From: Blastococcus saxobsidens DD2 | Lineage (GTDB): Bacteria; Actinomycetota; Actinomycetes; Mycobacteriales; Geodermatophilaceae | Assembly: GCF_000284015.1 (NCBI RefSeq) | Contig: NC_016943.1 | Location: 2,273,541 to 2,337,540, forward strand | Length of the DNA stretch: 64,000 nt | Reading direction: 5' to 3' | Shown here: positions 9,943 through 20,293 of the stretch, piece after piece | How positions within the stretch are numbered: position 1 is the stretch's first letter | Layout: each line of letters starts with the position of its first letter | The notes under the pieces: generated by a model | What the model saw: only the letters and a program-made list of their open reading frames with translations | What the model was told of the DNA's origin: nothing | The model's database searches: none | Translations under genes and position numbers: made by a program

Positions 9943-10486
9943 GAGCGTGACCCCGATCCGGCTGTACGGCGACCCGGTGCTGCACCGGCCGGCGGCGCCG
10001 GTCGTCGACTTCGACAGGGAGCTCGGACAGCTCGTCACCGACCTGACCGACACCATGCTGGCCGCCGGTGGCGCTGGTCTGGCCGCGCCGCAGATCGGCG
10101 TCGCGCTGCGCGTCTTCACCTGGTACGTGGACGGCGAGGTCGGCCACCTGGTGAACCCCGACGTCGCTGCGGTGGGGGAGGAGGAGCAGGACGGGCCCGA
10201 GGGGTGCCTGTCCATCCCCGGCCTGCGGTACGACTGCCGCCGGCACCTGCACGTGGTCGCCTCCGGCTGGAACCTGCACGGCGACCCCGTCCGCGTCGAA
10301 GGGTCGGAACTGCTGGCCCGCGCCATCCAGCACGAGACGGACCACCTCGACGGCGTCCTGTTCGTCGACCGGCTCGACGAGGTGGCCCGGGCGGCGGCGC
10401 TGGGCGAGATCGCCGAAGCCGCGGGGGCCGGCATGGGCGCCTACCTGCCCGTCCCGGCCCCGGTCGTGAAGGTCAGTCCGCATTGA
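9941..10486 (+). CDS. def: Peptide deformylase
   Basis: The 181-residue metalloenzyme removes the formyl group from the N-terminal Met of new proteins. All three motifs are present: [20 protein letters not shown] with the metal-binding Cys, and [12 protein letters not shown] with the HExxH-type metal site (HETDH). GTG 9941 follows the TACGAT element by 6 bases. The stop overlaps the fmt TTG start (ATTGA), so the deformylase and formyltransferase genes are coupled. Confidence 0.96.
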   Translation: MSVTPIRLYGDPVLHRPAAPVVDFDRELGQLVTDLTDTMLAAGGAGLAAPQIGVALRVFTWYVDGEVGHLVNPDVAAVGEEEQDGPEGCLSIPGLRYDCRRHLHVVASGWNLHGDPVRVEGSELLARAIQHETDHLDGVLFVDRLDEVARAAALGEIAEAAGAGMGAYLPVPAPVVKVSPH

Positions 10487-11415
10487 GGCTGCTGTTCGCC
10501 GGCACCCCGGCCCCCGCCCTGCCCTCGCTGGAGGCGCTGCTGGCGTCCGACCACGAGGTCGTCGCCGTGCTCACCCGTCCCGATGCCCGCTCCGGCCGTG
10601 GCCGGAAGGTGAGCCGTTCCCCGGTGGCCGAGCGCGCCGACGTGGCGGGCATCCCGGTGCTGCAGCCGCGGTCACCGCGGGAGCCGGAGTTCCTCCAGCA
10701 GCTGGCCGACCTCGCCGTCGACTGCGCGCCGGTCGTCGCCTACGGCGCGCTGGTGCCGCAGGCCGCCCTGGACCTGCCGCGGCACGGCTGGGTCAACCTG
10801 CACTTCTCCCTGCTGCCCGCCTGGCGCGGCGCGGCACCCGTGCAGCACGCGATCATGGCCGGCGACGAGGTCACCGGGGCGTCCACCTTCCTCCTGGAGG
10901 CGGGGCTGGACACCGGTCCGGTGTTCGGCACCCTCACCGAGGCCATCGGGCCCCGCGACACCGCGGGAGACCTGCTCGACCGGCTGGCCCGCAGCGGCGC
11001 CGGCCTGCTCGTGGCCACGCTGGACGGCATCGCCGCCGGCGTGGTCGAGCCACGGCCGCAGCCGGCCGACGGCATCAGCCTGGCACCGAAGGTCGAGGCC
11101 GCCGACGCCCGCGTCGACTGGGCGCTGCCCGCGCACGTCGTCGACCGGCGGGTCCGCGGCGTGACGCCGGCGCCCGGGGCGTGGACGACGTGGCGGGGGG
11201 AGCGCTTGCGGCTGGGGCCGGTCTCGCCGCTGCCCGGCGGCCCGTCGCCGGCCGCCGGCGAGGTGCTGGTCGACTCCGGCAAGGTCTACGTCGGGACGGG
11301 GAGCGGTGGCGTGCTGCTGGACCTCGTGCAGCCGGCGGGCAAGCGGATGATCCCCGCCGCCGACTGGGCCCGCGGCGCGCGACCGGCGCCGGGCGAGCGG
11401 CTGGGGGGCGAGTGA
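10483..11415 (+). CDS. fmt: Methionyl-tRNA formyltransferase
   Basis: The 310-residue enzyme formylates initiator Met-tRNA with 10-formyltetrahydrofolate. [18 protein letters not shown] forms the start, [18 protein letters not shown] contains the SLLP-WRG catalytic segment, and the C-terminal tRNA-binding domain follows from about residue 205. The start is TTG 10483, which overlaps the def stop; no in-frame ATG or GTG exists before the conserved N-terminus. The stop overlaps rsmB (GTGA). Confidence 0.95.
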   Translation: MRLLFAGTPAPALPSLEALLASDHEVVAVLTRPDARSGRGRKVSRSPVAERADVAGIPVLQPRSPREPEFLQQLADLAVDCAPVVAYGALVPQAALDLPRHGWVNLHFSLLPAWRGAAPVQHAIMAGDEVTGASTFLLEAGLDTGPVFGTLTEAIGPRDTAGDLLDRLARSGAGLLVATLDGIAAGVVEPRPQPADGISLAPKVEAADARVDWALPAHVVDRRVRGVTPAPGAWTTWRGERLRLGPVSPLPGGPSPAAGEVLVDSGKVYVGTGSGGVLLDLVQPAGKRMIPAADWARGARPAPGERLGGE

Positions 11416-12797
11416 CCCCCGCACCCCGGAAGGGCGGCCAGGGCCGGCGCCGGCATCCCGCGACGCGGCGTCCGGTCCTCGACGGTGCCCGGCTGACCGC
11501 CTACGACGTCCTCGACGCCGTCACCTCCCGGGAGGCGTTCGCCAACCTGCTCCTGCCGCAGCTGCTGCGCGAGCGGCAGCTCGACCCGCGGGACGCCGGC
11601 TTCGCCACCCAGCTGGCCTACGGCGCGCTTCGTGCGCAGGGCACGCTCGACGCGATCCTGACCGGGCTGGTGTCCCGCCCGCTGGCCGAGCTCGACCCGC
11701 GGGTGCTGGACCTGCTCCGGCTGGGCGCCTATCAGCTGATCGACCTGCGGGTGCCCTCGCACGCGGCCGTCGACACCACGGTGGACCTCACCCGCGGGAT
11801 CGTCGGTACCGGCGCCTCGGGCCTGGTCAACGCGGTGCTGCGCAAGGTGGCCGCCGGCGGGGACCGAGCCGCGTGGCTCGAGGCCCTGGGGGCCGAGGGC
11901 GACGAGCGACTGGCGCTGGCCACCGATCACCCGCGGTGGATCGTCGACGCCTGGCGGGACGCGCTCGGCGGGGACGACGACCTGGAGTCGGCGCTGCTGG
12001 CCGACTTCGCCGCGCCGGAGGTGCACCTCGTGGCACGGCGCATGGACCGCGGTGAGCTGGTGGCCGAGTCGGGGGGCGAGCCCGGCCCCTGGTCGCCGTA
12101 CGCCGTCCGGCTGGGCGGGGGAGACCCCGGCCGGCTGGCGTCGGTGCGGTCCGGCCGCGCGGCCGTGCAGGACGAGGGCAGCCAGCTCGCCGCACTGCTG
12201 CTCCTCCGTGCGCCGATCGAGGGCCGGGAGACGGCGTGGCTGGACATGTGCGCCGGTCCGGGGGGCAAGGCCGGACTGCTGGCCGCGACGCGCCCCGAGG
12301 GTGTGCGTCTCACCGCCGCCGACCGGGCGCCGCACCGCGCGGAGCTGGTTCGCCAGACGCTGGGCGACGAGCAGGACACCGAGGTGCTGGCCGCCGACGG
12401 CACGCAGCCGCCGTGGGCGCCCGGCTCGTTCGACCGGGTGCTCCTGGACGCACCTTGCACCGGTCTGGGCGCGCTCCGTCGGCGCCCGGAGGTGCGCTGG
12501 CGACGGACGGCCGACGACGTCGCTCCGCTGGCCGAGCTGCAGACCCGGCTGCTGGACAGCGCGCTGCGATCGGCCCGTGTGGGGGGCGTCGTCGCCTACG
12601 TGACCTGCTCGCCGCACACCGCCGAGACCACCGACGTGGTGGAGCGGGCGGCGCGGCGTGACGACGTCGAGGTGCTGCCGGTGGCCCCGCTCTTCCCCGA
12701 GGTACCGGACATCGCGCGGGGTGACCACGGGCAGCTGTGGCCGCACCGGCACGGCACCGATGCCATGTTCATGGCGCTGCTCCGCCGCACCCGCTGA
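11412..12797 (+). CDS. rsmB: 16S rRNA (cytosine-967-C5)-methyltransferase, RsmB/Sun family
   Basis: The 461-residue protein has an N-terminal NusB-like RNA-binding domain (ending near residue 155) and a C-terminal SAM-dependent methyltransferase domain. The SAM loop is [14 protein letters not shown], and the two active-site cysteines are in [18 protein letters not shown] and YVTCSPH. It methylates C5 of cytosine in small-subunit rRNA; the exact site is inferred from the family. The GTG start overlaps the fmt stop. The first 20 residues are basic and poorly conserved. Confidence 0.93.
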   Translation: MTPAPRKGGQGRRRHPATRRPVLDGARLTAYDVLDAVTSREAFANLLLPQLLRERQLDPRDAGFATQLAYGALRAQGTLDAILTGLVSRPLAELDPRVLDLLRLGAYQLIDLRVPSHAAVDTTVDLTRGIVGTGASGLVNAVLRKVAAGGDRAAWLEALGAEGDERLALATDHPRWIVDAWRDALGGDDDLESALLADFAAPEVHLVARRMDRGELVAESGGEPGPWSPYAVRLGGGDPGRLASVRSGRAAVQDEGSQLAALLLLRAPIEGRETAWLDMCAGPGGKAGLLAATRPEGVRLTAADRAPHRAELVRQTLGDEQDTEVLAADGTQPPWAPGSFDRVLLDAPCTGLGALRRRPEVRWRRTADDVAPLAELQTRLLDSALRSARVGGVVAYVTCSPHTAETTDVVERAARRDDVEVLPVAPLFPEVPDIARGDHGQLWPHRHGTDAMFMALLRRTR

Positions 12798-12862
12798 TCC
12801 GCTGGTCCGCCGATCCGCACGTGTCGGTCCGGGTTCCTGACGACGCGCGACCCGCGCGGTAC

Positions 12863-12900
12863 GGTCGCCGACCTCGTGCTGCAGCGTGAGGTCGGCGACC
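12863..12900 (+). terminator. Stem-loop between rsmB and rpe
   Basis: A perfect 13-bp inverted repeat, GGTCGCCGACCTC / GAGGTCGGCGACC, has a 12-base loop that itself contains the palindrome GCTGCAGC. It lies 66 bases after rsmB and about 80 bases before the rpe promoter. A terminator without a U tract for the def-fmt-rsmB transcript is the simplest reading; a regulatory cruciform is also possible. Confidence 0.5.
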
Positions 12901-12978
12901 CCGCGGCGAGGACGGCGGGCCGGTTGCCTGCCCCGGGGCCCCGGCCGGGAGGCGGCACGCCGGTGATCGCGATCCGCC

Positions 12979-12984
12979 TAGACT
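12979..12984 (+). promoter_or_regulatory. -10 element of rpe (leaderless start)
   Basis: TAGACT matches the TAnnnT consensus and ends 8 bases before GTG 12993. It supports that GTG over an upstream in-frame start at 12876, which would place the promoter inside the coding region and overlap the hairpin. Confidence 0.55.
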
Positions 12985-12992
12985 CCGCGGAC

Positions 12993-13664
12993 GTGTCCCG
13001 GCAACCGTTGATCGCGCCCAGCCTGCTGTCGGCGGACTTCGCCCGCCTCGCCGACGAGGTGGTCCGCGTGGCCGACGCCGACTGGCTGCACGTCGATGTC
13101 ATGGACGCGCACTTCGTCCCCAACCTGACGCTGGGCCTGCCGGTCGTCCGGGCGATCCAGCGGGTGAGCCCGGTGCCGCTGGACTGCCACCTGATGATCG
13201 AGGACCCCGAGCGGTGGGCTCCCGGGTACGCCGAGGCAGGGGCGCGGAACGTGACCGTGCACGCCGAGGCCTGCACCGATCCGCGTGCCGTCGCCCGCGA
13301 CATCCGGGCCGCCGGCGCCCTGGCCGGCCTGGCGATCAAGCCAGGCACCCCGCTGGCCGACCACCTCGACGTGCTGCGCGACTTCGACACGCTCCTGGTG
13401 ATGAGCGTCGAGCCCGGTTTCGGCGGCCAGTCCTTCATCGCCGACGTGCTCCCCAAGGTGCGGGAGGCCCGACGGCTGGTCGACAGCGGTGAACTGACCC
13501 TGCTGGTCGAGATCGACGGCGGCATCAACGCCGACACCATCGAGCAGGCCGCCGAGGCCGGCGTCGACATGTTCGTCGCCGGGTCCGCCGTCTACGGGGC
13601 CGACGACCCGGCGACCGCGATCGCCGCCCTGCGGGCGCAGGCCGCCGCGGCGATGCCGGGATGA
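12993..13664 (+). CDS. rpe: Ribulose-phosphate 3-epimerase
   Basis: The 223-residue TIM-barrel enzyme interconverts ribulose 5-phosphate and xylulose 5-phosphate, and so supplies the pentose-phosphate precursor of riboflavin made by the next genes. Visible motifs are [32 protein letters not shown] with metal ligands, [20 protein letters not shown] and [10 protein letters not shown]. The stop overlaps the ribD ATG (ATGA). Confidence 0.96.
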   Translation: MSRQPLIAPSLLSADFARLADEVVRVADADWLHVDVMDAHFVPNLTLGLPVVRAIQRVSPVPLDCHLMIEDPERWAPGYAEAGARNVTVHAEACTDPRAVARDIRAAGALAGLAIKPGTPLADHLDVLRDFDTLLVMSVEPGFGGQSFIADVLPKVREARRLVDSGELTLLVEIDGGINADTIEQAAEAGVDMFVAGSAVYGADDPATAIAALRAQAAAAMPG

Positions 13665-14845
13665 CCGGCACCGCCGCGGAGGCCCGTGCCAGCGTCCCGG
13701 CGCACGAGTCCAGCGCCGGCGTCCCGGCGCACGAGTCCAGCGCCGGCGTCCCGGCGCACGAGTCCAGCGCCAGCGTCCCGGCGCACGAGTCCAGCGCCAT
13801 GGCCCGTGCCCGCGAGCTCGCGACGACGGTGCTCGGCACGACCAGCCCCAACCCCGCGGTCGGCGCGGTGGTCCTCGCCGCCGACGGCACCGTTGCGGGC
13901 GAGGGTGCGACCGCCCCGCCCGGCGGTCCGCACGCCGAGGTGCGCGCGCTGGCCCGGGCCGGGGAGCGGGCCCGCGGCGGCACCGCCGTCGTCACCCTCG
14001 AGCCGTGCGCGCACACCGGCCGCACCGGCCCGTGCGCCGACGCTCTGCTGGCCGCCGGCATCGCGCGCGTCGTCGTCGCCGTGCCCGAGCCGACCGAGCT
14101 CGCCGGCGGGGGAGCCGACCGGCTCCGGGCCGCCGGCGTCGACGTCGTCGTGGGCGTCGAGCAGGAGGCCGCCGAGCGCGGTGCGCTGGCCGGCTGGCTG
14201 ACCGGTGTCCGCGAGCAGCGCCCGTACGTGGTCTGGAAGGTCGCGGCCACCCTCGACGGGCGGGTCGCCGCGGCCGACGGCAGCAGCCGCTGGGTCACCG
14301 GCCCGGAGGCGCGCGCCGAGGTGCACCGGCTGCGGGCGGGCTGCGATGCCGTCGTGGTCGGCGCGGGCACCGCGCTCACCGACGACCCGCAGCTCACCGT
14401 CCGCGACGCCGACGGCCGGGACGCCGACCGTCAGCCGCTGCGGGTGGTCGTCGACCGCCGGGACCGGCTGCCGGCCACCGCCCGGATGCTGGACGACGCC
14501 GCGCCCACCCTGGTGAGCCACGCCGCGACGCCGGCGGAGCTGCTGACCGAGCTGTTCGCCCGCGACGTCCGCCGGGTGCTGCTCGAGGGCGGCCCCACCC
14601 TGGCCGCGGCCTTCCTGCGGGACGGGCTGGTGGACGAGGCCGTCGTCCACCTCGCCCCGAAGCTGCTGGGTGCCGGGCCCTCCCTGGTCGGCGACCTGGG
14701 AATCAGCGGGATCGGCTCGGCGCTGTCCTTGTCGGTCGCCGATCTCACCCCCCTGGGCGGGGACGTGCAGATCCGGCTGCGCCCCACCCGGCACACTGGT
14801 GGGGGCACCCGCACCGGCGGGGACGGCACGGACGGAGGCAGCTGA
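13661..14845 (+). CDS. ribD: Bifunctional riboflavin biosynthesis deaminase/reductase RibD with repeat-bearing N-terminus
   Basis: The enzyme deaminates the pyrimidine product of GTP cyclohydrolase II and then reduces its ribosyl side chain. The zinc deaminase domain has [13 protein letters not shown], the HAE motif and [11 protein letters not shown]. The reductase domain begins near residue 188 with [15 protein letters not shown]. From ATG 13661, coupled to the rpe stop, the protein is 394 residues, but the first 46 are mostly four copies of VPAHESSAG encoded by a 27-bp tandem repeat. The conserved domain begins at the internal ATG 13799 ([13 protein letters not shown]), a plausible alternative start. 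Confidence 0.93.
   Translation: MTGTAAEARASVPAHESSAGVPAHESSAGVPAHESSASVPAHESSAMARARELATTVLGTTSPNPAVGAVVLAADGTVAGEGATAPPGGPHAEVRALARAGERARGGTAVVTLEPCAHTGRTGPCADALLAAGIARVVVAVPEPTELAGGGADRLRAAGVDVVVGVEQEAAERGALAGWLTGVREQRPYVVWKVAATLDGRVAAADGSSRWVTGPEARAEVHRLRAGCDAVVVGAGTALTDDPQLTVRDADGRDADRQPLRVVVDRRDRLPATARMLDDAAPTLVSHAATPAELLTELFARDVRRVLLEGGPTLAAAFLRDGLVDEAVVHLAPKLLGAGPSLVGDLGISGIGSALSLSVADLTPLGGDVQIRLRPTRHTGGGTRTGGDGTDGGS
13694..13801 (+). repeat. Four tandem 27-bp repeats in the 5' end of ribD
   Basis: Four nearly identical 27-bp units (13694, 13721, 13748, 13775) each encode VPAHESSA plus one variable residue (Gly, Gly, Ser, Met). The unit keeps the frame. The array ends exactly where the conserved RibD domain begins. 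Copy number is likely to vary between strains by slippage. Confidence 0.9.
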
Positions 14846-14846
14846 G

Positions 14847-15466
14847 GTGTTCACCGGCATCGTCGAAGAGGTGGGCACCCTGGCCGGCCGGGAGGAGCAG
14901 GGCGACTCCGCCGTCCTCCGCATCCGCGCCCGCACCGTCCTGCAGGACGTCTCGCTGGGCGACTCCATCGCCGTCAACGGCGTCTGCCTCACCGTCACCG
15001 GGGTGCAGCCCGACGCCGACGGCGCCGGGATCTGGACCACCGACGTGATGGCCGAGACGCTGCGCCGCAGCAGCCTCGGCTCGGTCACCGACGGCGCCCC
15101 GGTCAACCTCGAGCGCGCGGTCAGCCCGCACACCCGGCTCGGCGGGCACATGGTGCAGGGGCACGTCGACGGCGTAGGCCGGATCGTCTCCCGCACGCCC
15201 GGCGAGCACTGGGAGGTCGTGCGCGTCGCGCTGCCGGCCGAGCTCGCCCACTACGTCGTCGAGAAGGGCTCCGTCGCCGTCGACGGCGTCTCCCTGACGG
15301 TCAGCGCGGTCAGCGCCGTGGCCGACCCCGAGCCCTGGTTCGAGGTCAGCCTCATCCCCACCACCCTCCGCGAGACCACGCTCGGCGCGCGCGCCACGGG
15401 GGAGCCCGTCAACCTGGAGGTCGACGTGATCGCCAAATACGTGGAACGTCTGCTGGAGGCACGTCG

Positions 15467-15470
<4 letters not shown>
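14847..15470 (+). CDS. ribE: Riboflavin synthase, alpha subunit
   Basis: The 207-residue enzyme dismutates two 6,7-dimethyl-8-ribityllumazine molecules into riboflavin. It shows two homologous lumazine-binding halves: [10 protein letters not shown] and VNGVCLTVT in the first, [12 protein letters not shown] and VDGVSLTVS in the second. GTG 14847 begins one base after the ribD stop and has a GGAGG inside the end of ribD. The stop overlaps ribBA. Confidence 0.96.
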
Positions 15471-17573
<2,103 letters not shown>

Positions 17574-17614
17574 TCTTCCCGACCCCGCACCCCGACCCGA
17601 GGAGTTCCCGCACC

Positions 17615-18481
17615 GTGCTGCGCATCGCCGTGCCCAACAAGGGCGTCCTGAGCGAGCCGGCGGCGGAGATGCTCGCCGAGAGCGGCTACCGCCAGCGCCG
17701 TAGCACCAAGGACCTCGCCGTCCTCGACCCGGAGAACGACACCGAGTTCTTCTACCTGCGGCCGCGGGACATCGCGGTGTACGTGGCCGCCGGCACGCTG
17801 GACGTCGGCATCACCGGCCGCGACATGCTCCTGGAGACCGCCCCGGCCGACGGCGAGGGGCCGGCCGCCGTCGAGGTCATGCCGCTGGGCTTCGGCCACT
17901 CGTCGTTCCGCTTCGCCAGCCCGGTGGAGTCGGACATCGAGCGGGTCGACCAGCTGGCCGGCAAGCGGATCGCCACCGCGTACCCGGTGCTGCTCCAGCG
18001 CTTCCTCGACGACGCCGGGATCAGCGCGGGCGTGGTGAAGCTCGACGGCGCGGTGGAGACCGCCTGCCGGCTCGGGGTCGCCGACGCGGTCTGCGACGTG
18101 GTGGAGACCGGGACGACGCTGCGGGCCGCCGGGCTGCACATCATCGGCGACCCGGTGCTCACCAGCGAGGCCGTCCTGGTGCGGAGGCAGGGCGCCGAGG
18201 AGATCCCCGCCGTCGCCCAGCTCCGGCGTCGGCTGCGGGGCGTCCTGGTGGCCCGGCAGTACGTGATGCTGGACTACGACTGCCCCAACGACCTGCTGGA
18301 GAAGGCCACCGCCGTCACCCCCGGGATCGAGGGGCCGACGGTGAGCCCGCTGCAGACGCCGGGGTGGTCGGCGGTGCGGGCGATGATCGCGCGCACGGAG
18401 ACCAACCGGGTGATGGACGAGCTGTGGGAGCTCGGCGCCCGCGCGATCCTGGTCACGAGCATCCACGCCTCGCGGATCTGA
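17615..18481 (+). CDS. hisG: ATP phosphoribosyltransferase, long form
   Basis: The 288-residue enzyme catalyses the first step of histidine synthesis from PRPP and ATP. RIAVPNKGVLSEPAAEML opens the catalytic domain, TYPE-II PRPP-binding residues lie in VCDVVETGTTLRAAGL, and the C-terminal domain (about 210-288) is the histidine-binding ACT-like regulatory domain of the long, HisZ-independent form. Feedback inhibition by histidine is expected. GAGGAG lies 10 bases before GTG 17615. Confidence 0.96.
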   Translation: MLRIAVPNKGVLSEPAAEMLAESGYRQRRSTKDLAVLDPENDTEFFYLRPRDIAVYVAAGTLDVGITGRDMLLETAPADGEGPAAVEVMPLGFGHSSFRFASPVESDIERVDQLAGKRIATAYPVLLQRFLDDAGISAGVVKLDGAVETACRLGVADAVCDVVETGTTLRAAGLHIIGDPVLTSEAVLVRRQGAEEIPAVAQLRRRLRGVLVARQYVMLDYDCPNDLLEKATAVTPGIEGPTVSPLQTPGWSAVRAMIARTETNRVMDELWELGARAILVTSIHASRI

Positions 18482-18531
18482 ACGCCGTGCCCGCCGGGCA
18501 ACTTTTCGCCGCCTCCGTTCGTCGGACCGTC

Positions 18532-19020
18532 ATGCGACGTCTGCTGCCCCTGCTGCTGTTCGCGTCGGCGGTCGTGCTCGGTGGCTGTGCCTCGGCCGAC
18601 CCCGAGCCTGACGGGACCGGCGGTGCGGTGGCGGGATCCGGCGGCGCCGTCCCCGACACCGGGAGCGGCTCGGGGATCTCCCAGGCGGAGAACGACCTGC
18701 GGATCGAGGTCGACCTCGGCGACGGAGTGGCCCCGCAGACCTGGACGCTCACCTGCGTCGGGTCCGTCGAGGGCACCCACCCCCGGGCCGCAGACGCCTG
18801 CGCGCACCTGGACGGCATGACCGAGCCCTTCGCGCCGCTGCCCGAGGATCTGGTGTGCACCGAGCAGTACGGCGGCCCGCAGACCGCGCACATCACCGGT
18901 CGGTGGCGCGGCGAGCCGGTCGACCTGGAGCTGTCCCGGGTGGACGGCTGCCGGATCTCCCAGTGGGACTCGTTCGGTCCCGTCCTGCCGGTGCCCGTGG
19001 GCGTGGAACCGCTGGGCTGA
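18532..19020 (+). CDS. Lipoprotein with subtilisin-inhibitor-like (SSI) domain
   Basis: The 162-residue protein has a signal peptide ending in a lipobox (VVLGGC), so it should be anchored to the outer face of the membrane. After a Gly/Ser-rich linker comes an SSI-like domain with four cysteines (LTC, DAC, VCTEQYGGP, DGC) and the typical GRWRGEPVDLELSR segment. SSI proteins inhibit subtilisin-type serine proteases through a loop at the third cysteine. The loop here is CTEQYGG, so target specificity cannot be inferred. No obvious Shine-Dalgarno is seen. Confidence 0.8.
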   Translation: MRRLLPLLLFASAVVLGGCASADPEPDGTGGAVAGSGGAVPDTGSGSGISQAENDLRIEVDLGDGVAPQTWTLTCVGSVEGTHPRAADACAHLDGMTEPFAPLPEDLVCTEQYGGPQTAHITGRWRGEPVDLELSRVDGCRISQWDSFGPVLPVPVGVEPLG

Positions 19021-19029
19021 GCCGCGGAG

Positions 19030-20031
19030 TCAGCGCTCGCGCGCCGTGCGGTCCACGAGGTCGATCGCCGTGGACAGGCCCAGGGCCATCGCCCGGCCGC
19101 TGGTCGAGCCGGTGGCCAGCAGCCGCTCGATCGCCGGCGCCAGCGGTCGCTCGCCGACCAGTCCCTGCAGCACCCCGGCGTACTCGCCGCTCACCCGGCC
19201 GGCGGACGCGTGCCGGAGCAGCGCCCGGGACAGCTCGGTGGTGCGGCCGGCCGCCAGCGAGCAGACGCCGGCGGCGAACCGCTCCGCGGCCGGATGCCCG
19301 AGCAGCACCAGCCCCGCGATGGTGCCGGCCATGACGTCGTCCCCGGCCGGGGTGAGCCCGGGGCCCAGCCCGATGAGCCGGGTGGCGGTCCGCAGCGCCG
19401 CCTCCAGGTCGGCCCGGCGCACCGCTCCGCGCAGCGCGGCCAGCGGGCCGCCGGGACCGGTGGGCAGTCCGGGCAGGGTGAAGGCGCTGTGCGGCATGCC
19501 GTCCCCGTAGAGCGTGTTCCGCAGCTGCCGGACGCCCTCGGGCAGCAGCGCCGGGCGTCCCCCGGGCAGCCGGGGACGGGGGTTCCACCAGGCAGCCGCG
19601 CTGACGGCCAGTTCACCGATGACGATCCGGCCGCCGCCCACCTCCGCGGGCGCACCGGGGGGCAGCCCCACCAGCGGGCGACCGTTGCTGGGCCGGAAGA
19701 GGACACAGCCCAGCGGCAGACGGGCGGCGTCGCTGGTCAGCACACCGACGACGTCGCCGCCCCGCTCGCCGGTGACCTGGACGTAGACCGCGGCCGGCCC
19801 GGTGAGCAGGACGCGCGCCGGGCGGACGGGCCCGCGCAGGAGGTCGGCGACGCCGGTGCTCGCCGCGGCCGGTACGGCGGACGCGCACTTCGCGGCGGGG
19901 GCGGTCCGGGCGGTGGCCCGGGCCGATTCGCGGGGGAGCGGGATCGTGGGGACGCCGGCTCGGGCGGCGTGGCCGTGCAGTGCAGCCTCGCCGCGGCTGA
20001 TCCGGACTTCGGTGTCGTCGATCGCGCGCAT
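19030..20031 (-). CDS. DUF2877 / AllH-like protein
   Basis: The 333-residue protein carries the signature of the DUF2877 (AllH-like) family, GLGPGLTPAGDDVMAG, followed by TELSRALLRHAS. AllH-type proteins take part in anaerobic allantoin and purine catabolism (oxamate carbamoyltransferase complexes); the other subunits are not in this window. GGAGGG lies 6 bases before ATG 20031. The gene is divergent from a PucR-type regulator, whose family controls purine degradation, which supports a link but does not prove it. Confidence 0.7.
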   Translation of the reverse strand: MRAIDDTEVRISRGEAALHGHAARAGVPTIPLPRESARATARTAPAAKCASAVPAAASTGVADLLRGPVRPARVLLTGPAAVYVQVTGERGGDVVGVLTSDAARLPLGCVLFRPSNGRPLVGLPPGAPAEVGGGRIVIGELAVSAAAWWNPRPRLPGGRPALLPEGVRQLRNTLYGDGMPHSAFTLPGLPTGPGGPLAALRGAVRRADLEAALRTATRLIGLGPGLTPAGDDVMAGTIAGLVLLGHPAAERFAAGVCSLAAGRTTELSRALLRHASAGRVSGEYAGVLQGLVGERPLAPAIERLLATGSTSGRAMALGLSTAIDLVDRTARER

Positions 20032-20293
20032 GGGTCGCCCTCCACCCGTCGGAACGAACGGACGCCGGCGGATCGACGCTCCGTCGCTCGATCCACCCCC
20101 TCACGGGGACGGTGCGCGGCGTCCCGGGGGAGCGCCTACCATCCAGCGAGCGGGTGGATCGGGTCGAACCTAAGCGGCGCGTCGCACGCCCTCTTATGGC
20201 GGATGTCGCCAAGAATAGGGTGCGGCGTCCAGGGACACCTGACAGGATCCTGCGGTATGGCACCCTGGATGACGACGGAGAAGGGGATGCCTC

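Noticed and set aside
13694..13801. The 27-bp ribD repeats considered as a CRISPR or mobile element
   Set aside because: They are adjacent, in frame and have no spacers or transposase.
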